From Verrucomicrobiota bacterium (GTDB lineage: Bacteria; Chlamydiota; Chlamydiia; Chlamydiales; Rhabdochlamydiaceae), in contig JAFEGK010000011.1 of assembly GCA_018239985.1 (NCBI GenBank), positions 52,151 to 104,348 on the forward strand: 52,198 bases of DNA, written 5' to 3'. The notes under the pieces were generated by a model. The model saw only the letters and a list, made by a program, of their open reading frames with translations. It was not told the DNA's origin and searched no databases. Position numbers and translations under genes: made by a program. This document shows, one piece after another, positions 24,741 through 34,004 of this stretch. The first letter of the stretch is position 1; every line of letters starts with the position of its first letter.

Positions 24741-26546
24741 ATGCATGAATACAATCTTAAGAACATCAGAAATTTTTCTATTATCGCTCACATTGACCAT
24801 GGCAAGTCGACGATCGCCGACCGGCTTCTCGAGTTGACTAAGACCCTTTCCTCGAGGGAAATGGTCGAGCAGGTGCTCGATGATATGGATCTGGAGCGGG
24901 AACGGGGCATCACGATCAAGGCCCACCCTGTGACGATGATGTACGAAGCTGAAGATGGGCAGTCATATCAAATTAATTTTATCGATACTCCCGGGCATGT
25001 CGATTTTTCCTATGAGGTTTCAAGATCTCTGGCTGCGTGCGAGGGGGCCCTTTTGGTCGTCGATGCAGTCCAAGGAGTGCAGGCTCAGAGCTTGGCGAAC
25101 GTCCATTTGGCACTTGATAGAGGGCTGACGATTGTGCCGGTCATCAACAAAGTCGATCTGCCCGCAGCAGATCCTGAAGGGGTGAAGCAGCAAATTGAAG
25201 ATGTGATTGGCATCGATACGACCAATAGCGTGCTCGCTTCGGCAAAAACCGGGAAGGGGATTAAAGAGGTACTGGAGCATATTCTGCATGAGGTGCCAGC
25301 ACCCCAGGAGCCGAAAGATGATGTTTTACGAGCATTGGTTTTTGATTCCCACTATGACCCCTATCGTGGGGTGATGGTCTATATCCGAGTGATGAGCGGT
25401 GAAATCACCAAGAAGAGTCAGGTCTATTTCATGGCATCTGATAAAACTTTTGAAGTCCTCGAAGTGGGGATTTTTTCGCCTAATGAGAAGCCTGTCGATA
25501 AGCTCCGCCCCGGCGAAGTGGGCTATATTGCCTGCAATATCAAAAATACAAGCGACGTCAAAGTGGGCGAGACGGTCACTCTTAAAAAATACCCTGCTAG
25601 TGAGCCGCTACCCGGTTTCCGGCTCATTTCCCCGGTCGTATTTGCTGGGATCTACCCTGTAGATAGCTCCGATTTTGAGGCGGTGCGAGACGCCCTAGCC
25701 AAACTACAACTTAACGACTCGGCCCTCTATGTCGAGCAGGAGAGCAGCTTAGCTCTTGGCTTTGGGTTCCGATGCGGCTTTTTGGGGCTGCTCCATTTAG
25801 AAATTGTTTTTGAGCGGCTGCAAAGGGAATTTGACCTCGATATCATTACGACTGCCCCGAGCGTCGTCTACAAATTTACTCTCAACTCTGGTGAAGAGAA
25901 AATGATAGACAACGTGGCCCAGTATCCCGACCCCGTTTTAATCGATTTCGTCGAGGAGCCTTGGGTGAAATGTCGCATCATGGCCCCATCGGAATATTTG
26001 GGTGCAATCATGAGCCTGGGGATGGAAAAACGGGGCGAGCAGATCACTACAGAGACAATGGATGCCCGTCGGCTTCTGTTAACTTATCGGTTCCCGCTCA
26101 ATGAAATTATTACCGATTTTAACGACAAGCTCAAATCGGCCACCCGCGGGTATGGATCATTTGATTACGAGTTTGAGAAATACGACATTTCCGATATCGT
26201 GAAGCTCGAAATCCGCGTCAACGAAGAGCCCGTCGATGCCTTCTCTTGCCTGGTCCACCGGACCAAAGCCGAAGGCAAGGGAAGAGCACTCTGTAAGAAA
26301 TTAGTTGAGGTGATTCCCCGTCAACAGTTCAAAGTTCCTGTCCAAGCTGCGATCGGCGGCAAAGTCATCGCGCGTGAAACGATCGCCGCCCTTTCCAAAA
26401 ACGTCACCGCCAAGTGTTACGGCGGCGACATTTCTCGTAAGCGTAAGCTCTGGGAAAAGCAGAAGAAGGGGAAGAAGAAGATGAAGGAGATCGGCAAGGT
26501 GAATATCCCGCAGTCGGCCTTCATGGACGTCCTCAAAGCGGAGTAG
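24741..26546 (+). CDS. lepA: Translation factor LepA (EF4)
   Basis: A 601-residue ribosome-bound GTPase. The GTPase motifs AHIDHGKST (17-25), DTPGHVDF and NKVD are intact, and the C-terminal domain typical of LepA is present ([19 protein letters not shown], then a lysine-rich tail). LepA acts in translation elongation or 30S biogenesis. The short 93-base gap to the divergent protease gene must hold both promoters. gnd and lepA lie near each other in Chlamydia as well. Confidence 0.97.
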   Translation: MHEYNLKNIRNFSIIAHIDHGKSTIADRLLELTKTLSSREMVEQVLDDMDLERERGITIKAHPVTMMYEAEDGQSYQINFIDTPGHVDFSYEVSRSLAACEGALLVVDAVQGVQAQSLANVHLALDRGLTIVPVINKVDLPAADPEGVKQQIEDVIGIDTTNSVLASAKTGKGIKEVLEHILHEVPAPQEPKDDVLRALVFDSHYDPYRGVMVYIRVMSGEITKKSQVYFMASDKTFEVLEVGIFSPNEKPVDKLRPGEVGYIACNIKNTSDVKVGETVTLKKYPASEPLPGFRLISPVVFAGIYPVDSSDFEAVRDALAKLQLNDSALYVEQESSLALGFGFRCGFLGLLHLEIVFERLQREFDLDIITTAPSVVYKFTLNSGEEKMIDNVAQYPDPVLIDFVEEPWVKCRIMAPSEYLGAIMSLGMEKRGEQITTETMDARRLLLTYRFPLNEIITDFNDKLKSATRGYGSFDYEFEKYDISDIVKLEIRVNEEPVDAFSCLVHRTKAEGKGRALCKKLVEVIPRQQFKVPVQAAIGGKVIARETIAALSKNVTAKCYGGDISRKRKLWEKQKKGKKKMKEIGKVNIPQSAFMDVLKAE

Positions 26547-26585
26547 TATTTTTGACGCAAAGATGAAAATCGGTTTTTCGGTGCG

Positions 26586-28382
26586 TCAGTCGGTCTCAAG
26601 CTCAGCAGAAAGAAACGCTTCGACTTCTTTGAAATAGAAGAGCCGGTTTTGGGGATCGAGATAGCCATGACCATCTCCAGGGAGCACATGATAGGTAAAG
26701 GGGATCTGGTAATATTTTAGGGCCTCAGCCATTTTCTGACTTTGGTCTAGGCGCACTCGAAGATCATTTTCAGAATGCAGCATCATTAAGGGGGCTTGAA
26801 CTTGGTGCGCATAGCTTAAGGGGCTTATTGCGCCAATCGCGGCTTCTCGAAACAGTTTTTCATAGGTAAAACCCCACGAAACATATCCCTCAGGCATCCA
26901 ACTCGAAGGTTCAACAATTGGAAAGTCGGCGATCCCGCCTACAAACTCCTCTGGTGTTAAGGAAACCCCTAACAGTGCTAAATAGCCTCCGTAACTTTCA
27001 CCTTTAATGAATGTTCGATTAGGGTCAACTAACCCCTTTTTTTCTGCCCAATGTTTTCCATCGATTATGTCTTGGAAAACTTGTCTCCCCCATTCCCCCG
27101 AATCTGCCATAGCAAATTGTTTGCCAAACCCAAAAGACCCTCGGTAATTGATGAACAGAGTTGCATATCCCTGACTTGCCCAATACTGTGATTCAGGAAT
27201 AAACCCCCAATTATGTCTTAGATGTGGTCCCCCATGTACCTCTACAATTGTCGGATATGGAGGCTCACCATGAGGGGGTCTTAGAAAATAACCTTGGATG
27301 GTTTGTCCATCAGAAGCTTGAAAATGGAGGGGCTCCATTTTGCCGAAGGTATACTGGAGAAGATGAGGGGCTTCTTGAAGAACAAGTTTAAGCTGTTTGG
27401 TATCTCGGTCTAACAGATAATAAGCCGTTGGTGAATCATCTTGTCGATGTGCGAGAAACCATGTCTGATCTTCTGAAAGGCGCGAGAGCAAAGTGATTTC
27501 CCCTTTGCCCAATTGTTTTTCGGCAGACTCTATTTCCTCTTGGAATTCGTCGTCAAAAAAATACCACTCGCGAAGACTGTCTCTCACATAAGCTGCTTGG
27601 AGTTTTCCATTTTCGGGATTAAAATAAACTCTAAGACAATCAAGCTGAGGATGGGAAAATAAAAGTTCTGAACTGCCAGTCTGCAAATCGATGGAAAATA
27701 GGCTTCGGGTAGGGACGCCCGTAGAAGATAAAACCATCACTCTTTGGTTGTCTGGACTGAGTCCGACGATCATAGAACTCCAATCATCTGGATCAAGAGT
27801 CCAAATAGGACGCCAAGCCCCATTTTCATAGACTTCTAAGAATTTTTGGCCATTTGGTTTAAAATTTAAACATACCTGAGGCTGCAGATCTTCTCCTGCG
27901 ATGACAGATTCCCTGTGGTTTACTTGTGGAAAAATTGGCGATAGTTCTTTTGTTTCTAAATTAATTTGATAACTATCGAGATAGCGGGAATCACGAAGAT
28001 TCATTCTAATTAGAGCTTCTTGGGGGTGGCTGCTGTCGACATCTACAAATTCCACATGAACATCTGGGAAAGGGGTCAGGTCTTCGGATACTCCTTCGAG
28101 ATCAACCCGATAAAGATGGTAATTTTCGTCGCCCTTTTCGTCATAGAGATACAAAAGGTGTTGATCATCGGGTTCCCAAAAGAAGTTCGTGATCGCTCGT
28201 CTCTCACTAGTCAAACGTTTGCCATCGACATAAAGATTATAGGTGCCGGTCCTATCGGGGGCTAGATAGGCTAACGACTGTTCGTTATATGAATATTTTG
28301 GTTGAGCATGATCAGACAGAATAGGAGCTATGGTTTCAACTGGAATGATTGTCATCATTGTAGCAAGAAAAATTGAAAGCAT
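26586..28382 (-). CDS. Prolyl-oligopeptidase-type serine peptidase (family S9)
   Basis: A 598-residue protein with a signal peptide (MLSIFLATMMTIIPVETIA), a beta-propeller half and a C-terminal alpha/beta-hydrolase. The catalytic triad is visible: S463 in KGESYGGYLA, D540 in SENDLR, H572 in GDGHGY. S9 enzymes cleave short peptides, the propeller screening size. The start at 28382 has AGGAGG six bases upstream; the frame stays open to 28715 through a repeat element, but those 111 extra residues are not credible. A periplasmic or secreted site is inferred from the signal peptide. Confidence 0.92.
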   Translation of the reverse strand: MLSIFLATMMTIIPVETIAPILSDHAQPKYSYNEQSLAYLAPDRTGTYNLYVDGKRLTSERRAITNFFWEPDDQHLLYLYDEKGDENYHLYRVDLEGVSEDLTPFPDVHVEFVDVDSSHPQEALIRMNLRDSRYLDSYQINLETKELSPIFPQVNHRESVIAGEDLQPQVCLNFKPNGQKFLEVYENGAWRPIWTLDPDDWSSMIVGLSPDNQRVMVLSSTGVPTRSLFSIDLQTGSSELLFSHPQLDCLRVYFNPENGKLQAAYVRDSLREWYFFDDEFQEEIESAEKQLGKGEITLLSRLSEDQTWFLAHRQDDSPTAYYLLDRDTKQLKLVLQEAPHLLQYTFGKMEPLHFQASDGQTIQGYFLRPPHGEPPYPTIVEVHGGPHLRHNWGFIPESQYWASQGYATLFINYRGSFGFGKQFAMADSGEWGRQVFQDIIDGKHWAEKKGLVDPNRTFIKGESYGGYLALLGVSLTPEEFVGGIADFPIVEPSSWMPEGYVSWGFTYEKLFREAAIGAISPLSYAHQVQAPLMMLHSENDLRVRLDQSQKMAEALKYYQIPFTYHVLPGDGHGYLDPQNRLFYFKEVEAFLSAELETD

Positions 28383-28483
28383 TATTTTCCTCCTATCTGT
28401 TGTGAGATAAACATAATACAAAATTAAATAATAAAAATAAAGTGAAATAATCGTTTGACTTTTTATCCAAGTAAAGAAAACCT

Positions 28484-28670
28484 GGCCCTTTAGAGACTGT
28501 CCACAAACCCAGGTTTCGCCAATTTTCGGGATTATTTTGGCCGATTTTCGATTCAAATTTTGGGGGTCATATTCGAAGAGTGATATTACCCCCAAAATTT
28601 GAATCGAAAATCGGCTCAAAAGAACCCGAAAATTCGCTGAAACTGAGTTTGTGGACAGTCTCTTAGGGCC
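28484..28670. repeat. Inverted-repeat element, family B, copy 2
   Basis: A 187-bp near-palindrome with outer ends GGCCCT and AGGGCC. The core 28524-28637 matches copy 1 almost base for base, including GGGATTATTTTGGCC, GGCTCAAAAGAACCC and the loop, while the outer arms (GAGACTGTCCACAAA and its complement) differ from copy 1 yet remain complementary. It lies upstream of the S9 gene. Confidence 0.8.
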
Positions 28671-28852
28671 GGGTAGTTTAAATCCGCTTTGGGAGGGGAA
28701 CGAAGCCCCTCCCAAAACTAGTCCCCGCCCTTCAGGGTGGGGTTACTAAATTAATTTTCGAATTTCCACCATTTTTGTTCAGGCGTTCCTTAGATCTTGT
28801 TTGTATATATATTTTTTCCTCGCAAACTGTAAAATTTAATTCTGAATGATCC
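28671..28852. other. Non-coding stretch with two GC-rich hairpins
   Basis: With copy 2 and the S9 leader it forms a 470-base gene-free gap (28383-28852). It contains a perfect 11-bp hairpin (28688-28698 with 28706-28716) and a second hairpin CCCCGCCC/GGGTGGGG (28723-28742). Neither is followed by a T tract on the ATPase strand, so intrinsic termination is uncertain. The rest is AT-rich without visible signal. Confidence 0.45.
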
Positions 28853-30310
28853 CTAATTTGGGGCTCGGGTTAATAACTGACCAAAATCCAGAACGTGCGC
28901 AAAGTATTCTTTATCAATAACAGCATCCTCGACCCCATTCACATGAATGAGAACGGGTCTATAGGAGAATCCCTTTGGCGCCTGCAATCGGGCAATTTTC
29001 TCTCTTGTTTCTGAGACCACATCTGTCGAGATCGGTTTTTTGTAAAACTTCACCTCGCATACGTAAAGGACGTTGAACTTAGTTTGGATTAGGAAATCGA
29101 TTTGACATGCTTTTCTACGAGCGCTTGCGGTATGCCAATAGGGGTTTGCACAGACAATCTCTTCTTCTTGAATGTCGAGCAAACGGTAGAGTTCTTGCCT
29201 GCTACTCACAACCAGATTTTCAAACTGCAATCCCATGATCGCGTACCAATTGGATGGTAAACGTATTTTGTGCCCTGATTTGATTTTTCGATGTTGGGGT
29301 TCAATGAATTTTAAATAGAAACGGAGGTAATTGTCGCTGAGGCGATATTGGCTTAGGCGAGACGCTTTGCCATCGCGAAGATGCCAGGTGAAATCTCTGG
29401 AAATGATTCCCGATTCCGTGAGTTCCTCCAATGCTTCGCTGAGATCTCCACCGCTATCTCGACCGCTTAACTGTGCAATTTTTTCTAGGCTTGCAGGTCC
29501 ATCGACTAAAAATTTAACCAAAAATTCATATCTTTCTGATCGTTTACCAAATATATCGGAGAAAATATTATTGAATTCATTAAAAAGAAGCCCAGATGCA
29601 TCAAAGCAAAGGCGTTGGATATTCTGTTCTGCAGTCAATAGGGGTTGAATTTCTTCTAAATAGCGAGGAATGCCACCCGTGACCGAAAGAATTTTAAATT
29701 TCTCATAGGGCGCAATTTGCGATTCATTTGGACCCCAAAATTGGTCACAAACATGCAGAGGCAATTCTTTCAGCTCCATCCCCCAGGCAATGCGGCCTAC
29801 AAATCCACTGCTCGTGAGAATGTTTTTTTCAATCCATGCACTATTTGAGCCTGCTAATACTAAGATCAGTTGTTCATTTTTAGAAAACTCAAAGTCCCAA
29901 GCCGTTTTGAGTTTACCCAAAAAAGAGGGATCCCCCATGCCTAGCCAGGTAATTTCATCAAAAAATACAATGAGGCGCCCTTTTAGACAGTACTTAGCTA
30001 CATCTGTAAAGAGACTGCTCCATTCATCTCTGCGAGAACAAGGGATACCCAAGGCATACATGCGGTCTGCAAAAGCATCTCGTTGTTTCTGAGCAAGTGT
30101 TGGATTATTGATTCCCGGCCTGAGTTCTTCGGGATTTTCAGGAGCGAGGCCTGCAAAAAAGAATTTTTTAGGAAAAGATTTGCTGAACTCTTCGACCAAA
30201 CGGGTCTTGCCAACTCGCCGCCTACCTCTGATGACAACAAGGCTGGAAGCCTTTTTGTTAAGTAGTTCTTTTAAATCATGTAGTTCTTTGGTTCTTCCAA
30301 AAAAAGGCAA
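28853..30310 (-). CDS. AAA ATPase of the DUF234 type with nuclease-like C-terminus
   Basis: A 485-residue ATPase beginning FFGRTKELHDL, with Walker A RGRRRVGKTRLV (about 29-40), Walker B LIVFFDEITWLG, sensor LAGSNSAW, a winged-helix region (about 270-340) and a C-terminal segment Q-I-D-F-L-I-Q ... CEVKFY, resembling a PD-(D/E)XK nuclease core. This is the DEXX-box ATPase/DUF234 architecture common in archaea and scattered in bacteria. The TTG start is supported by GAGGAG seven bases upstream. Like the unrelated ATPase at 12719 it carries a private repeat operator and sits as an insertion in conserved order (between lepA and the translocase). Confidence 0.88.
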   Translation of the reverse strand: MPFFGRTKELHDLKELLNKKASSLVVIRGRRRVGKTRLVEEFSKSFPKKFFFAGLAPENPEELRPGINNPTLAQKQRDAFADRMYALGIPCSRRDEWSSLFTDVAKYCLKGRLIVFFDEITWLGMGDPSFLGKLKTAWDFEFSKNEQLILVLAGSNSAWIEKNILTSSGFVGRIAWGMELKELPLHVCDQFWGPNESQIAPYEKFKILSVTGGIPRYLEEIQPLLTAEQNIQRLCFDASGLLFNEFNNIFSDIFGKRSERYEFLVKFLVDGPASLEKIAQLSGRDSGGDLSEALEELTESGIISRDFTWHLRDGKASRLSQYRLSDNYLRFYLKFIEPQHRKIKSGHKIRLPSNWYAIMGLQFENLVVSSRQELYRLLDIQEEEIVCANPYWHTASARRKACQIDFLIQTKFNVLYVCEVKFYKKPISTDVVSETREKIARLQAPKGFSYRPVLIHVNGVEDAVIDKEYFAHVLDFGQLLTRAPN

Positions 30311-30323
30311 TTTTTTCTCCTCG

Positions 30324-30405
30324 ACGCCAGATCTGCAAATGTCGATTTGGCGGGCATTTTTTTATTTCATTTTAGCACGCCAGATCTGAAAATGTCAATT
30401 TGGCG
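30324..30405. promoter_or_regulatory. Tandem 29-bp operator-like repeats upstream of the DUF234-type ATPase
   Basis: Two direct copies (30324-30352 and 30377-30405) of ACGCCAGATCTG-x-AAATGTC-x-ATTTGGCG differ at only two positions and start 53 bases apart. Each copy is itself an imperfect inverted repeat (CGCCAGAT/ATTTGGCG). The first ends next to the ribosome-binding site. The layout suggests cooperative binding of a regulator. Confidence 0.7.
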
Positions 30406-30527
30406 TGATAAGTTTACATAACTAATTTATGTTAAGACGCTTGCGATTCAATAGACTGTTTTAAATGGCCTCCAAACAGAAAGAGTCCATCAGGAAGTCG
30501 TAAACGATGGTGGCGCGATCATGAAAG

Positions 30528-31508
30528 TTAGAATCTATACCCTTCCCATCCTTGACGCAATAGTGGCAAAGCAAACTCCATAAAAGAGGCGGGAGTCGAA
30601 TATTGGGAAGTGAGAATAATCGATCTTTTTTCCAACAAAGCTTCATTGCCTTTAAATAAAAAGCTCATCAGCTGCTTAAGCTTGTTTACCTTGACCTTTT
30701 CAGAAATAACTACCTCTACATCGGCAAGATACACTTCCAAGTAACGGACGAGATCCTCCCATTTAGGCTGATAGGGCTGTTTAGAAAAATGGGACCTAAT
30801 CTGATGGAAAATGAAAGGGTTAATCACACTTCCCCTTCCAATCATTAAAGCATCACAACCAGTTATTCTCAGCATATCGAGGGCATGCTTGACATTGAGA
30901 ATATCGCCATTTCCAACTAGAGGGATCTTGAGGATCGATTTTGCCTCAGCGATTAAATCCCACCTGGCTGGAGGGCCATATCCATCTAGCTTAGTCCTTG
31001 GATGAAGAGTGATAAACCGCACGCCACTTTCCTGTGCGGCAAGTAAATTTTCTTTGAAGAGCGACGTGTCCTCATAACCTGAGCGCATTTTGATTGTGAC
31101 TGGGATGGAAACGGCCTTGACCATTGAGGCGGCGATTTCATGAAGAAAATCTGGCTCTTTAAGTAGGCTCGACCCTGCCCCGCGGCCTGTGACTTTATTG
31201 GAGGGACAGCCACAATTTAAATCGATCCTATGTGCTCCCCTATTTTCCATTTCTTTAGCCATCTCGGCCATCAAGTAGGGATCCGATCCCATCAGCTGCG
31301 CTGCTAGTGGTATCGAGCCCAGTTCATCTGAGTGGTACTCGCTGCCTAAGCTTTTGATATGGGCATTGGATGGGACGCGGAGAAAGTCTCTAACAGCTTC
31401 ATCAAACCCCCCAATAGAGGCCATCGCTTTGCGAAAACAGCGATCCCCAACCCCTTCCATGGGAGCCAAGATCAGAAAAGGACAGCCGTTGGGATCTTTA
31501 GGGAGCAT
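30528..31508 (-). CDS. dus: tRNA-dihydrouridine synthase
   Basis: A 326-residue flavoenzyme with the Dus TIM barrel: LAPMEGVGD at the N-terminus, the family motif DLNCGCPSNKVTGRGAGSSLL containing the catalytic cysteine, the FMN-contacting IKMRSGY and LHPRT, and GNGDI with MIGRG. It reduces uridines in tRNA D-loops. The DLNCGCPS wording is closest to DusC-like enzymes, but the subgroup is not certain. It is read leftward and followed by the ATPase gene 217 bases on. Confidence 0.95.
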   Translation of the reverse strand: MLPKDPNGCPFLILAPMEGVGDRCFRKAMASIGGFDEAVRDFLRVPSNAHIKSLGSEYHSDELGSIPLAAQLMGSDPYLMAEMAKEMENRGAHRIDLNCGCPSNKVTGRGAGSSLLKEPDFLHEIAASMVKAVSIPVTIKMRSGYEDTSLFKENLLAAQESGVRFITLHPRTKLDGYGPPARWDLIAEAKSILKIPLVGNGDILNVKHALDMLRITGCDALMIGRGSVINPFIFHQIRSHFSKQPYQPKWEDLVRYLEVYLADVEVVISEKVKVNKLKQLMSFLFKGNEALLEKRSIILTSQYSTPASFMEFALPLLRQGWEGYRF

Positions 31509-31599
31509 CGCCTCCTAATTTTCTGATAATTCAGAATTAATCCCTAGGAGATAATGGCGGATCCGCTAAAAATCCATGATTGGCCAATTAGGGAACAAA

Positions 31600-31629
31600 A
31601 AAAGACCGGATGTTGCCATCCGGTCTTTT
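31600..31629 (-). terminator. Terminator downstream of the ATP/ADP translocase
   Basis: A 13-bp stem (31600-31612 with 31617-31629, core GACCGGATG/CATCCGGTC) with loop TTGC, flanked by A and T runs, lies 24 bases after the translocase stop. Confidence 0.85.
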
Positions 31630-31653
31630 GCTTTAGTCGCTTTGAGCGAAATC

Positions 31654-33210
31654 TTAGGACTTAGCTTCAACAGGCACAGGTTGTGCGGCTGCTGGGGCTT
31701 TGACTTCAGATTCGCGTTGGGCAGTGAGTGCAACAAACTGCTTGTTCAGCGAGCGTGCTGCCACGATCCAGCCGCCGAGGATGAAGACCATCACAACAGC
31801 GACGTATGGAGCGATCAGGGCGACTGATCCTGCGATCAAGATCATCCCTTGGTTTACTAGCGCTCCACCAGCTTTTCCGAAGCGGGCTCCCACGACGTCA
31901 ATCGCCGCTTTCCCTTTGACCTTTGATTCTTGGTCAAGAGGAATATAGGCCATCTCTTTGGTCGGATCGAACAAGGAGTACTTGGTCGATTTAGAAGCAA
32001 TATTTTGCGCTGTTCCGAATACTACCGCGAGCATCAGCGGTGTTGTTCCGAGCGTGGCAATCATTCCAGATAATTGGTCTCTGAAGATAACGAATGCGAA
32101 GAAGGCTACCCCTGTGATGAGGAGCACAACGGGCGTTGCCAATGCGGCTTTGCCCCATCCGAATCTGCGGATAACGTTACCACCAACGAACAGCATCATC
32201 AATACGGTGAGGACTGCTGTAAATTGAGAGAACATGCCCATGAAGCCTGCATACTCAGTTGGGTTAGGGTATTGGAGTTTCAATTGGTTTTTCCAGGTCA
32301 CTTCAACCAGCTGAATGCTGATGCCGTAGCCGATCACGAGGATCGCTAAGCAAAGAAGGTATTTCGATTTGAGCAGATATGCAAAGCTTTCTTTGAGAGG
32401 CATTTTAGGCTTCTCTTTGCTTTTCTTCACTTCGCTTGCATCGTAGAAGCGGCTGTCGGAAAGGACGTATTTATTGACCCACCAATAGACTCCCATGACC
32501 ATGACCCCAGCTCCGAGTACCAGAAGTGTGAGGGAGTTGAGTGTGAGGGAGAATCCGTCGACTCCAGCAGGAGCGTTGCTTCCGACTCTGGAGAAATACT
32601 TAATCAGTTCTCCTGAAGGGAGCATCGCTAAGTTGGCGCCGATTCCGAACATCGCGTAGAAGCGCTTCGATTCGGAAACGCGGGTGATATCGTTGGCAAA
32701 TCCCCAGAATAGGAGGGAAAGTGCCATACTACCCCATAGCTCAGACATAATATAGAATAGGCTGAATGTCCAGTTACGGAAAATTGCTACAAGTCCACCA
32801 AATCCCTTAGGTAACGCTGCTTGAAGTGTATCACAGAGTTGGTTCGGGTGGAGGAAATCGCGAGCTGGATAGAGAACCAGTGCGAAGAGAGCAAAGAAGA
32901 CGAGGAACGATATAATCGTTGTGTAGAATAATTTCGTCTTGCTGAGAACGTTGCTCAATTTAGCATAGATCAACATGAATAAGATCGCGATAGGAAGAAC
33001 TCCCCATACTTTCAAGAAGGGGATCGCCTCAGCACCAGATCCTGGAGCTGTCACGATCAGCGCGTCTTTTGTGTCGCGCAAAATGGTGTAATTGAAGTTG
33101 ATAAAGAACATTAATAAAAGCATGGGAATGAGCTTCTTTAGTTCGAATGCATGGACTGGCCATAGCATCGAACGCCATTTCCCAAACTCTTTGGTTTTGG
33201 TTTCGGACAT
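31654..33210 (-). CDS. npt1: ATP/ADP translocase (nucleotide transport protein)
   Basis: A 518-residue integral membrane protein with about 12 hydrophobic segments, the Tlc/NTT family signature of obligate intracellular bacteria and plastids. The N-terminus reads ELKKLIPMLLLMFFINFNYT followed by LRDTKDALIVTAPGSGAE, a strongly conserved region. It exchanges bacterial ADP for host ATP across the inner membrane, the basis of energy parasitism. ATG 33210 follows AGGAAAATCT; the upstream extension to 33291 contains the promoter and is rejected. Position beside lepA/gnd on one side and the ytg cluster on the other matches Chlamydia. Substrate is inferred from family and locus. Confidence 0.96.
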   Translation of the reverse strand: MSETKTKEFGKWRSMLWPVHAFELKKLIPMLLLMFFINFNYTILRDTKDALIVTAPGSGAEAIPFLKVWGVLPIAILFMLIYAKLSNVLSKTKLFYTTIISFLVFFALFALVLYPARDFLHPNQLCDTLQAALPKGFGGLVAIFRNWTFSLFYIMSELWGSMALSLLFWGFANDITRVSESKRFYAMFGIGANLAMLPSGELIKYFSRVGSNAPAGVDGFSLTLNSLTLLVLGAGVMVMGVYWWVNKYVLSDSRFYDASEVKKSKEKPKMPLKESFAYLLKSKYLLCLAILVIGYGISIQLVEVTWKNQLKLQYPNPTEYAGFMGMFSQFTAVLTVLMMLFVGGNVIRRFGWGKAALATPVVLLITGVAFFAFVIFRDQLSGMIATLGTTPLMLAVVFGTAQNIASKSTKYSLFDPTKEMAYIPLDQESKVKGKAAIDVVGARFGKAGGALVNQGMILIAGSVALIAPYVAVVMVFILGGWIVAARSLNKQFVALTAQRESEVKAPAAAQPVPVEAKS

Positions 33211-33261
33211 AGATTTTCCTTTGTCTTTGTTAAAAAGTTTGCACTGTATATCTGGTAACGA

Positions 33262-33291
33262 ATTATACCCCGTTTCAGGATATTTTTCCAA
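33262..33291 (-). promoter_or_regulatory. Promoter of the ATP/ADP translocase gene
   Basis: On the minus strand TTGGAA (33291-33286) and a perfect TATAAT (33267-33262) are spaced by 18 bases, predicting a leader of about 45 bases. Confidence 0.7.
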
Positions 33292-33293
33292 TC

Positions 33294-33317
33294 AAAAAAC
33301 CCCGCCAAAGGGCGGGG
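33294..33317 (-). terminator. Terminator of the 33363-33848 gene
   Basis: CCCCGCC (33300-33306) pairs with GGCGGGG (33311-33317); on the minus strand the stem is followed by six T. It sits directly before the translocase promoter, insulating it. A nearby 12-base palindrome ACCCACGTGGGT follows at about 33342. Confidence 0.8.
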
Positions 33318-33362
33318 ATTCAACCAAAAATAACCCACGTGGGTCAATAATTCTAATTTTAC

Positions 33363-33848
33363 TTATGAGGATGAATTCTCAGCTGTCATGCAGTCCACAT
33401 AGCTGTTCCAGAGTTCATGTTCAACTCTGCCATGACGAATTGAGGAAATTAACTCACGCTTAACAAGTGGTAAAGATTTTTTAGGGCTGAGCATCGAAAT
33501 GACTTCTTTATCTCCAGCAAGGCGTGCGATTTGGAGCATTCTGTCTAATTGTAAACGGGAAAAGGAGAGGTTGTCGCGACGTTTGCGGGATCCGCGGGGG
33601 GCTCTGCGCTTTGGAGCCACAGATGAAGGGCGGTCCATTTTAATAATAAATTTTTCAATAAGGTTACCAAGTTGTTGGGGTTCTTTATGTTTCATTTTGC
33701 GGAGAGTAAAATGGTGCATATAGCCCCCCGAGTCCATCGGCAAATATTTACAAAGATCGTTTTCTTTATTTCCACCAACTTTTTTGATTGCTTTAGCAAT
33801 AATATCTTCTAGCTCTTTTAAGCTTTTGCCTTTTTGTTCAACTGTCAT
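33363..33848 (-). CDS. Basic hypothetical protein upstream of the translocase gene
   Basis: A 161-residue soluble protein with a very basic central stretch (about 80-95, APKRRAPRGSRKRRD) between two helical parts. No known domain is recognised; the basic patch could bind nucleic acid. By order (npt1, this gene, then ytgA) it corresponds to the hypothetical CT066 of C. trachomatis (recalled, not checked). It has its own terminator and a divergent control region with two palindromes, so it is a separate transcription unit. Confidence 0.75.
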   Translation of the reverse strand: MTVEQKGKSLKELEDIIAKAIKKVGGNKENDLCKYLPMDSGGYMHHFTLRKMKHKEPQQLGNLIEKFIIKMDRPSSVAPKRRAPRGSRKRRDNLSFSRLQLDRMLQIARLAGDKEVISMLSPKKSLPLVKRELISSIRHGRVEHELWNSYVDCMTAENSSS

Positions 33849-33879
33849 GTTCTTTCCTTATTTGCTATTGTTTGAAAAT

Positions 33880-33918
33880 AGGAGATCTATATCTCCTCAG
33901 TCATTGAATTAGTTCAAT
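33880..33918. promoter_or_regulatory. Two palindromes in a divergent control region
   Basis: AGGAGAT-CTAT-ATCTCCT (33880-33897) and ATTGAA-TTAG-TTCAAT (33903-33918) lie between the leftward hypothetical and the rightward mrp-ytg operon. Both have four-base centres and are candidate operators, possibly metal- or iron-responsive given the operon. The regulator is unknown. Confidence 0.45.
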
Positions 33919-34004
33919 CATATTCTTGTCTCTGTTTTTTCACAAGACTATTTTTTTAAAATGGCTTGCAACTATTGAGAGATGAGGCTAGTTTTGAAGG
34001 TATT

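Noticed and set aside
28383-28715. N-terminal extension of the S9 peptidase reading frame
   Set aside because: The frame is open through a family B palindrome, but ATG 28382 has a perfect AGGAGG and begins a signal peptide, so the extension is not translated protein.
30324-30405. CRISPR array
   Set aside because: Two 29-bp repeats with one 24-bp spacer resemble a minimal array, but the repeats are operator-like, sit next to a start codon, and no cas genes are present.
33092-33463. Rightward frame across the translocase start and terminator
   Set aside because: It runs antisense through the translocase promoter, a terminator and the end of another gene, with no family resemblance.
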